Origin: Papio anubis
Lineage: Eukaryota; Chordata; Mammalia; Primates; Cercopithecidae
Reading direction: 5' to 3'
Assembly: GCF_008728515.1 (NCBI RefSeq)
Contig: NC_044995.1
Coordinates: 42,447,576-42,511,575, forward strand
Length of the DNA: 64,000 nt
Shown piece after piece: positions 47,600 through 57,500 of the stretch; positions within the stretch are counted from its first letter, which is position 1, and every line of letters starts with the position of its first letter. Both the position numbers and the translations under genes were made by a program. The notes under the pieces are model-generated. The model made no database searches, was not told the origin of the DNA, and saw nothing but the letters and a program-made list of their open reading frames with translations.

Positions 47600-48640
47600 G
47601 ATTTTATACTCTGCCTGTGGACATCAGTTTGATACATTATATTCAGGTAAAAGTGAACTGATGCTTTATGTCATTAATGATGCATTTGAATCATTTATTT
47701 ATAGATTGGTTACATTTCACACAGAAAATTTGGTCATCTGTCAGTTTCAATCTTTTCCCTTTTTATTCCTTGCAGTTTCCATTTCTTTTCATTTCTTTAC
47801 TGCACTTGCCAGGACCTCCAGTACAGTGTCCGACAGAATTAGCATATAATTTACATCCTTGTCTTGTTTCTGATTCCAGAAGGAATTATTCTCTCATTTC
47901 ACCATTAAATAGGATGTTTGCTGTAGGTGTTTGCAGTTTTTTTTTTTTTTTTTTCCTTTCTTTATTCCTATTTCTTTTTAGAAAATAGGAGTCTCGCCGT
48001 GTTGCCTGGGCAGGTCTTGAACTCATGGGCTCTCTGCCTCCCAAAGTGCTGAAATTACAGGCATGAGCCACTGCACCCGGCCTGACCATGTTTTAAACCG
48101 CTGATATTTTTTTCTTTGATTAGTGGTTGTAATCAGGTTTTAGATCATTGCTGGAAAGTTGTACTACTTGCTAGAAATGTATTGATTTCCTGTGCATCTT
48201 CATATTTATTCCTTAAATTTTTTCTATATTCTCCTTATGATAGCTGTAATTATGATTCATTCTTGTTCATAATTTTTGTTGTTGTTCTTTAAGCCCTGTT
48301 GCTCTTAAAATTGCTGAGTTTGTTGCTGGCTATGGTGGTGCACATCTGTAGTCCCAGCTGGTGGGAGGCTAAGGCAGGTGGATCGCCAGAGCCTAGGAAA
48401 TAAGATCAACCTGGGAACTTAAAAGAGAGTCTGTCTTAAACAATAAATTAAATAAAAAAAATTTTTTTTAAAAGCTGAATTTGTCAGTTTCATTCGTTTT
48501 TCTTTTTGCAACGGATGCTTTTTTTTTAGCTTTTCTGATTCTGTTTACTAGGTTTTAAAAAATATTATTTTCTATTTTCTTTCTAAACTTTTATGCTAGT
48601 CTTTATTCAACCTCATATATCAATAGTCTAGCCTATTAAT
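47600..48640 (-). mobile_element. L1 ORF2 fragment, reverse, with Alu pieces
   Basis: Reverse ORF2 text (CCAGGACCTCCAGTACAGTG, CATCCTTGTCTTGTTTCTGA); Alu halves at 47945-48085 (-) and 48320-48450 (+). Confidence 0.75.
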
Positions 48641-48645
48641 ATCAT

Positions 48646-48945
48646 TTTTTTTTTTTTTGAGACAGAGTCTCGCTCCGTCCCCCGGGCTGGAGTGCGGTGG
48701 CGTGATCTTGGCTCACTACAACCTCGGCCTCCTGGGTTCAAACAATTCTCTGCCTCAGCCTCCCAAGTAGTGGGGATTACAGGCACCTGCCACCATGCCC
48801 GGCTAATTTTTTTGTATTTTTAGTAGAGATGGGTTTCACCATCTTGGCCAGGCTGGTCTTGAACTCCTGACCTTGTGATCCACCTGCCTTGGCCTCCCAA
48901 AGTGCTGGGGTTACAGGCATGAGCCACTGTGCCTGGTCAATACTG
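48646..48945 (-). mobile_element. AluS
   Basis: Reverse Alu in ZNF699 intron 1. Confidence 0.9.
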
Positions 48946-49405
48946 ATTTTTTTTCCTCTGGGAGCTGATAATGCTTATAAATATATAGTAGACATACTAA
49001 ACCCTCTGAAATTCCAGCATTATCTGAAACAGTTATTTTAATTTTCTGCTTCTACCCTGCCACATTACCTGTCCTGACTTGCTGAAGATAAATATGTTGT
49101 GTCTCCTTATCCCTATAATGTGCTACATTTTTTTATATAGCATGTATCTTTACCTGATGTATTTTGTTTACTTAGAGTCTTACTCCAAAATATTATAACA
49201 TTCATTTACTTCAGGATTTTTCTTTTTCTTTTTTTTTTTTTTTTTTCCTATGCCTTATTCCTGGTGACTTCATGTAGTAGGGTTAGTAGGGTCAGGATAA
49301 ATGTTACCTAAATAAATATGAAATGAAGGAGGTAAGGGCTATAAGGGAAGCGTCGTTGCCCAAAACATAGGCCTTAGGAGAAGGAGCTCAAAGATAGCAT
49401 ATTTG

Positions 49406-49715
49406 ATTATTTATTTATTTATTTATTTTGAGACAGAGTCTGTCTCTGTCACCCAGGCTGGAGTGTAGTGGTGTGATCTTGGCTCACTGCAACCTCCGCC
49501 TCCTGAGTTCACACAATTCTCCTGCCTCAGCCTCCCGAGTAGCTGGGACTACAGCTGTGTACCACCATGCTCGGCTAATTTTTGTAGTTTTAGTAGAGAT
49601 GGAGTTTTGCCATTTTGGCCAGGCTGGTCTCGAACTCCTGACCTCATGTGATCCCCCCACTTTTGCCTTCCAAAGTGCTGGGATTACAAGCAAGAGCTAC
49701 CACACCCAGCATATT
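49406..49715 (-). mobile_element. AluS with (TTTA)n head
   Basis: Reverse Alu. Confidence 0.9.
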
Positions 49716-50239
49716 TCATTAGAATGCTTCATTTGTCCACTCTCCGTGGTGCCCAATAGAGTTCTAGGCTAAATCCTGGTAAAACTAGGGAATAAGGGGC
49801 TTAATAACAATTAAAATTTAAGGTATGTGTTCAGAAATGTACTCACGGGGTGTTTGGGTTTTGAAGACAAATAGGCCTGCATTCATACCCTGCCTCAGCA
49901 GCTGTCTAATGGGTTAATATTGAACATGTGGTTAATTGAGTCTTTCTAAGATAATTCTAAACTGGTTATAATAATATTTGAATTGCAGAGCTTCTGTGAG
50001 AAATAGTCTAAAATGTGGCCATTTCTTTGCAAAGTCATTCTCACATCAGGGTTGCCCGGCTGGCATATATTGTTACTAATACAGTGAAGAATGTTACAGT
50101 TTTTTTATTGGCTTTTAAAAATGCTACTTGTTCCATTGCAGTGGAGGTAACTGTTAATATTTCCTTGTTTGAAATTTGTGAAACAGCCCTGCAGATACCA
50201 CATCAGGTCTGACACAGGTTAAGTATTTTTGTGTTTGTT

Positions 50240-50515
50240 TTTTTGAGATGGAGTCTCCCCCTGTCACCCAGGCTGGAGTGCAGTGGCGTGATCTCAGCTG
50301 GCTGCAACCTCCGCCTTCCGGGTTCAAGCGATTCTCCTGCCTCAGCCTCCTGAGTAGCTGAGATTACAGTCGCGCGTCACCATGCCCGGTTAATTTTTGA
50401 ATTTTTAGTAAATACATGTTGGTCAGGCTGGTCCTGAACTCCTGACCTTGTGATCCACCCACCTCGGCCTCCCAAAGTGCTGGGATCACAGGCATGAGCC
50501 ACTGCGCTTGGCCAA
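50240..50515 (-). mobile_element. AluS
   Basis: Reverse Alu, partner of the forward AluY at 50627. Confidence 0.88.
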
Positions 50516-50626
50516 GTAGTCTTACTCTGCTACTCCTGTACTGTGCAGGCAAATTTAGCATGTTTGTCACAACATAGCGGCCTTCTCTACCTCCTGCATA
50601 TGGAATTCAATAGGCTGATGCTCGGG

Positions 50627-50913
50627 CAGGCGCGGTGGCTCACGCCTGTGATCCCAACACTTTGGGAGGCCGAGGCGGGCGGATCATGAGGTCAGGAGAT
50701 GGAGACCATCCTGGCTAACACGGTGAAACCCCGTCTCTACTAAAAACACGCAAAAAAATAGCCGGGCATAGTGGCGGGCGCCTGTAGTCCCAGCTACTCG
50801 GGAGGCCGAGGCAGGAGAATGACGTGAACCTGGGAGGCGGAGTTTGCAGTGAGCTGTGAGCCGTGATCGTACCACTGCACTCCAGCCTGGGTGAAAGAGG
50901 GAGACTCTGTCTC

Positions 50914-50942
<29 letters not shown>
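50627..50942 (+). mobile_element. AluY
   Basis: Forward young Alu; flanks GGCTGATGCTC and AGCTGACGCTC form an imperfect duplication. Confidence 0.9.
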
Positions 50943-50944
<2 letters not shown>

Positions 50945-51332
50945 GACGCTCTTTCTCAGATTTTGGGGACCCTGCAGCTCATGGGGCAGGGGTAGTGGTC
51001 TAGGGCTGAGCAGCAAAGCCTGTTAGCCCGCCAAGTGGTGCAGAAGTAAGAAATATTGGGAGTGGAACTCCCAGAAGCCTGGCGTATAAATCAGTGCTTT
51101 CTTGAATTTGAGACAGGGAGTGTTTATTCTTGTTGTGGAAGATACTCCTGGATACATTTTATACTTTTTGTTATCATGGGCAAATATACAACCAGACTTT
51201 TCTAGTCTTCAGTTAACTTACAAAATAGCACTCTTAACCTCTTCTTTATGATCAGCAAGAACCAGAGCACTGTTTTCTATCTCTAGGGGGACGTGAGGTT
51301 GTTCTACTTTCCCACAAGAGCAGCGTATATTT

Positions 51333-51368
51333 GCGTGTGTGTGTGTGTGTGTGTGTCTGTGTGTGTGT
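51333..51368. repeat. (TG)n microsatellite
   Basis: About 17 TG units with one interruption (TCTG), about 140 bp before the ZNF699 start-codon exon. Confidence 0.95.
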
Positions 51369-51502
51369 TGAGGGGAGTTGTTACTTATAATTGATGGGCT
51401 GCAACATCTAGGTTCATGAGTGTGGGAATTTTGGGGAAGTCTGGCTTCTCATGTTATCTTCTTTACTTTTAACTTCTCAATATCCTGCTTTTCTTCATGA
51501 AG

Positions 51503-51555
51503 GGGACATGGAGGAAGAAAGAACAACTGTTGAATTACAGAAAAATAGCATACAG
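51503..51555 (+). CDS. ZNF699: ZNF699 start-codon exon
   Basis: The acceptor AAG at 51500-51502 is inferred. ATG is at 51508 in the context GGGGACATGG (G at -3, G at +4), coding for MEEERTTVELQKNSIQ, with a GTAAGT donor at 51556. The CDS part is 48 nt, phase 0. Confidence 0.88.
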
Positions 51556-54500
51556 GTAAGTAAAAGGTAATAATTGTCCAAAAGAATATTTCCATTGCAC
51601 CAGGTCTCCCTCAGTGTTTTAGAGCACAAGTCAGCGTTCTGTTTCTATATTGGATCACATAGTATTTTAGGCACTGAAGGCCATAGTGTTTCTTTTTTTT
51701 TTCCACACAGAGTCTCGCTCTGTCGCCAGGCTGGAGTGCAGTGGCACCATCTCGGCTCACTGTAGCCTCCAACTCCCTGGTTCAACCAATTATCCTGCCT
51801 CAGCCTCCCAAGTAGCTGGGACTACAGCCATGTGCCACCACTCCTGGCTAACTTTGTATTTTTAGTAGAGATGGGGTTTCACCATGTTGGCCAGGATGGT
51901 CCTGACCTTGTGATCTGCCTGGCTCAGCCTCCCAAAGTGTTGGGATTACAGGCGTGAGCCGCTGTGTCTGACTGGCCATAGTGTTTCTATTGCAGTTCAG
52001 CTTTACCATTTTAGTGCAAAAGCAGCCATAGACAGTAAACACACGTTTTATTGTGTTCCAATAAAACTTTATTTATGCATTGAAATGGCAGCTTGGATAT
52101 AGTCCATGTGCCATAGTTTGTTGACTACTGGCCTAGAATACAAGGAAGTATGACCAGCTGTGGGCCTCACTTCAAAGTTGTGCTTGTGCAGGCTCCTGGG
52201 CCTCTCAGGTTTGTGAGAGGGGGAAAAAATGAAAAGCTTCTATTCTCTCAGTGTATTTTTATTCATTAAAAACCCATCTAGATTTGACCCTGTGTTTAAT
52301 GTTGTAGTGATTGCTATGGTGGGAACGAAGTAACAGGTGAAGTTATTTCTGTAGTAAGGAATTGATGATGTCAATGTGGAAACTATTTCATTTCCAGAGC
52401 ATTTCTCTCATTTCTTCAATATGCTCTGGACTTTTCTAGGCCATCGTAAGACTGGCATTGGTCACCATCTATGATGTTGTGAAATACATATTTGGGGCTG
52501 GGCACGGTGGCTCACACCTGTAATCTCAGCACTTTGGGAGGCTGAGGTGGGTGGATTGCCTGAGGTCAGGAGTTTGAGACCAGTTTGGCCAACATGGTGA
52601 AACCTTGTCTCTACTGAAAATACCAAAAAAAAAAAAAAAAAAAAAAATAGCTGGGCATGGTGGCATGTGCCTGTAATCCCAGCTACTTGGGAGGCTGAGG
52701 CAGGGGAATTGCTTGAACCAGGGAGGTGGAGGTTGCAATAAGCTGAGATGGTGCCACTGCACTCCAGCCTGGGCGACAGAGCAAGACTCCGTCTCAAAAA
52801 GAAAAGAAAACAATTTGGTTTTCATCCTGTTTCCTAGCACAGAGTTCCTAAAAACCCTTGTAATCTCTGGAGCAATAAGAGGGTCTTTTGTGTGCTCATG
52901 AGATGGTTGGGGTCTGGAAGCCCCTAGAGAGCCTCAGAATGGGGGCTGGTTCAGAAAGACGCAGGCAAGATCAGAGGATTGGGACTTAAGTCAGCCATGC
53001 CTATGATGGAGCCTCCTTAAAAACCCAAAGGACTGGCTTGAGGAGCTCGTGGATAGCTGGATGTGTGGTGGTTCCTGGAGGGTGGCATGCCAGGAGAGGG
53101 CATGGAATCTCTGCGCCACTTCCCACCATACCTTGGCCTGTCCATCTTTTCATCTGGCTGTTTTATCTGTGTACTTTGTAATGTCCTTGGTGATAAACCA
53201 ATAAACATGTTTCCCTGAGTTCTGTGAGTTGTTCCAGCATATTAATCAAACTCAAGGAGAGGGCAGTAGGAGCCCTGATTTTAGCCAGTCAGAAGTAAAA
53301 TTGACAGCCTTTTAACTTGGGATTGGCATCTGAAGTGGGAGGCAGTTTAGTGGGACCTCGTGTGGAATCTCCAACCTGTGGAATCTCCAGGTAGATAGTA
53401 TCAGAAGCAAATGGTAGGATACCCAGCTGGTGTCCACTGGGGAATTGCTTGGTGTGTGTGGAAAATGTCCCCCACACATCTGGTGTCAGAAGTGTGCTGT
53501 ACAGTATTGAGTGACTATGTAAAAGGGTGGGAAAAACACTTTCTTTTTTCCTAGCTCATTGGCATCAAATTGTGGGGAGATAAATTTAGTGGGGTTTTTT
53601 TGTTTTTGTTTTGGTTTTGGTTTTTGTCCAGGCTAGAGTGCAGTGGCATGGTCATGCTCATTGCAGCCTCAACCTCGCGGCTCAAGCAATCCTCCCACCC
53701 ACCTCAGCCTCCGGAGTAGATGCCACCATAGGCACACGCCACCACGCCCAGCTGTTTTTTAAAAAAAATTTTGGTAGAGACTGATTCTCACCATGTTCTG
53801 TTGCCTAGGCTGGTCTTGAACTCCTGGGCTCACGTAGTCCTTCTGCTTTGGCCCCCCAAAGTGCTGGGATTATAGGCTTCACCCGATTTGCCTGGCAATT
53901 TAGTATTTTAGAAGTGTTAAATCTACAAGCCAGGATTTGATCAGTGATGAATTATGTATAGATCGAAAGAGAGATTTGTTGACTGAGTCCTAGAGTAGAT
54001 GCTGGGATCTTCTGAACTTCCTATGAAATGACTCTCATTTCCTCGATGTTGTCAGCCTCATCTGTCCTCTTGTACACACTGGAGGAATTGTACCTTTCTG
54101 AATAGAATTTGTGGTATGTTTTAGGACTCAGTAGTCTTTGAGGATGTGGCTGTGGACTTTACCCAGGAAGAATGGGCTTTGCTGGATCTTGCTCAGAGGA
54201 ACCTCTACAGAGAGGTGATGCTGGAAAACTTCCAGAACCTGGCCTCACTAGGTAAGAATGGCAAGATTCTTTCATACAGTTGTTTAGAAAGTTATTTTAT
54301 CTCACTAAATTGACTTTATTCTAGAATTTGGGCTGAGGAATGGGAAGACATTGATAAATAAGACAGATATGGTCACTGACCCCAAGGAACTTACAGTCTA
54401 GTGGCTTACCTATGAAAATAAACACCTGGGCCGGGCGCGGTGGCTCACGCCTGTAATCCCAGCACTTTGGGAGGTCGAGGTGGGCAGATCACCTGAGGTC

Positions 54501-57500
54501 GGGAGTTCGAGACCAGCCTGAGCAACATGGAGAAACCCCATCTCTACTAAGAATACAAAATTAGCCAGGCGTGGTGGCACATGCCTGTAATCCCAGCTAC
54601 TTGAGAGGCTGAGGCAGGAAAATCGCTTGAACCCAGGAGGCGGAGGTTGTGGTGAGCCAAGATCATACCATTGCACTTCAGCCTGGGCAACAAGAGTGAA
54701 ACTCCATCTCAAAAAAAAAAAAAAGAAAGAAAGAAAATAAACATCTATATATTGAACTGATGCTTTTTTTTTGTGGTTGAAAGCCTTGAGGTTTATTAAG
54801 TATCGAAAGTGTGGATATAAACCTCAGCAATCACTATAGGACACAGGGAGGAGGTTTGCAGTTTGGACATTTTGAGGATTTTACTGCTATCTATGTCCTT
54901 TACCCAAAGACTACCAGAACACACCTATAGTTAAACAAGTTGGGTTTATTTTGCAGTGCAGCAAGCAAGAATACATGTCTCTTGCATGTCCTAGTAACAG
55001 GAGGTTAGAAAAGACCTATTATAGGATTTGTGCTTCAGTTGAGTGATTTGGGGGTGGGTCTAGGGAAGCAGGCTGTATTAGTTTCCTAGACCTTCTGTAA
55101 CAGGGTATCACACACTGGTGGCTAAAAACAATGGAAATTTGTTCCTTCACAGCATTTCCGGAGGCTGGGTTTCTGAAATCAAGGGATCAGCAGGGCCATG
55201 TTCTCTCTGAAGGCTCTGGGGGAAAGATTCCCTTTCTCTTCCTGTCTTCTGGTGATTGCTGGCAATCATTGGCATTCTGTGACTTATAGATGCATCATTC
55301 CATTCTCTGCCTTCATCTTCTTCCCTAAGTTTAAGGAAGAGACTTAGATTTCTAAGTCTGATGAAGCTACATTGACACATCATCATTGCCCAGAGTCCAT
55401 CATTTACATTAGGGTTCACCCTTGGTATTGTACATTCTGTGGGTTTGGAAGAATATATAATGACATGTATCCACCATTATAATATCATACAAAATAGTTT
55501 CACTGCTGTAAAAATCCTCTGTGCTCTAATCCCTCCTTCCCTCCCTCTTAAATCTTGGCAACCACTGATCTTACTGTCTCCATAATGTTGTTGCCTTTTG
55601 CAAAATGTCATAGAGTTGGAATCATGCAGTATGGAGCCTTTTCAGATTGACTTCTTTCACTTAGCAATATACATTTAAGATTCCTCCATGTCTTTTCATG
55701 GCTTGAGAGCTCATTGCTTTGTACTGCTAATACTCTATTGTCTGGATGTACCACCGTTTATCCATTGACCTACTGAAGGACTTCTTGGTTGCTTACACGT
55801 TTTGGTAGTTATAAATAAAGCTACTGTGAACATTGGTGTGCAGGTTTTTATGTGGACATAAGTTTTCAACTCCTTTGGGTAAAAGGAGTGCAATTCAGTT
55901 GCTGGATTTTATGGTAAGAGGATGTTTAATTTTATAAGAAACTGCCAAACTGTCTTCCAAAGTGGCTCTACCATCTTGCATTCCAACCGGCAATGAATGA
56001 GAGTTCCTGTTGCTCCTCATCCTCACCAGCATTTGTTGAATGTTCAGGATTTTGGCCATTCTAATAGGTGTGTAGTGGTGCCTTGTTTTAATTTGCATTT
56101 CCCTGATGACTTATGATGTTGATCATCTTTTCATATGCTTATTTGCCATCTGTATATGTTCTTTGGTGAGGTGTCTGTAAAGGTCTTTGGCTTTTTTTTT
56201 TTTTTTTAAATGTTGAGTTTTAAGAGTTCTCTGAATATATGTATTTTTTTCTGCATGAAATCGGATACTGTCTTCATATATTTTTGATAACAGTTCCTTC
56301 TCAGATATGTTTTTTGCAAATATTTTCTCCCAGGCTGTGGCTTATCTTTCCGTTCTCTTGACATTGTCTTTCGGAGGGCAGAAATTTTTAATGTTCATGA
56401 AGTTCAGTTATTGATTCTTTGTTTTATGGATCATGCTTTAGCATTATATCTAAAATATCATTGCCAGGGTGTGGTGGCACACACTGGTAGTTCCAGTTAC
56501 TTGGGAGGTGGAGGCTGGAGGCTCACTTGAGTCCAGGAGTTTGAGGCTGCAGTGAGCTTTGATCACACCACTACTATAGCCTGGGTGATAAAGTGAGACC
56601 CTGTCTCTTAAAAAAAATTAAAAATGTCATTGCCAAACAGAAAGTCATCTAGATTTTTCTCCTGTTATCTTCTAGGAGTTTTCTAGCTTTGCATTTTACA
56701 GTGAGGTCTGTGACCCATTTAGAGTTAACTTTTGTGAAGGATCTAAGGCCCGTGTCTAGATTTATTTTTTTGCTTGGGGATGTCCAGTTGTTCCAGTACT
56801 ATCTTTTCTCCATTGTATTGCCTTTGCTATTTTGTCAAGGTAAGCTGACTGTATCGGCGTGGCTCTGTTTCTGAATCCACTGTGCTTTTCCATTGATCAA
56901 TTTGAACATAAATTTTGGGGGGACGTTGTTCAGCCTAGTGACACAGGGCAGTCATTTTAGATTGGTTGCTGACAGAAAGTGAATAGTATTGCTGGTTGCT
57001 GACAGTATTATTCAGTAATACTCCATTATTGAGTATGTTGTGGGTGGCATAAAGTCTTTAGCCAAAATTTTGAGGTAACCTTGTTTTGTTTCATTTTATC
57101 ATGATTTCAGAGTAACTTTATCCAAGATTAGTATTTTGTGAGATTATTTATATTTAATAGGAGAACAAAATGTCCCAGCTGTGACTGTCTGACCAGCTTG
57201 GAATGATACTGAGGTTTAGGTGTGAACATTAGATCAGTTCTATATGTCAGAGGCTGCTTCCTCCTGCCACCTCTCCTTTTTTTTTTTTTTTTTTTTTTTG
57301 AGATGGAGTCTCGCTCTGTCGCCCGGGCTAGAGTACAGTGGCACAATCTCGGCTCACTGCAACCTCCGCCTTCCAGGTTCAAGCAGTTCTCCTGCCTCAG
57401 ATTCCTGAGTAGCTTGGATTATAGGCGTGCTCCACCACACCCTGCTAATTTTGTATTTTTAGTAGAGATGGGGTTTCACCATGTTGGTCAGGCTGGTCTT

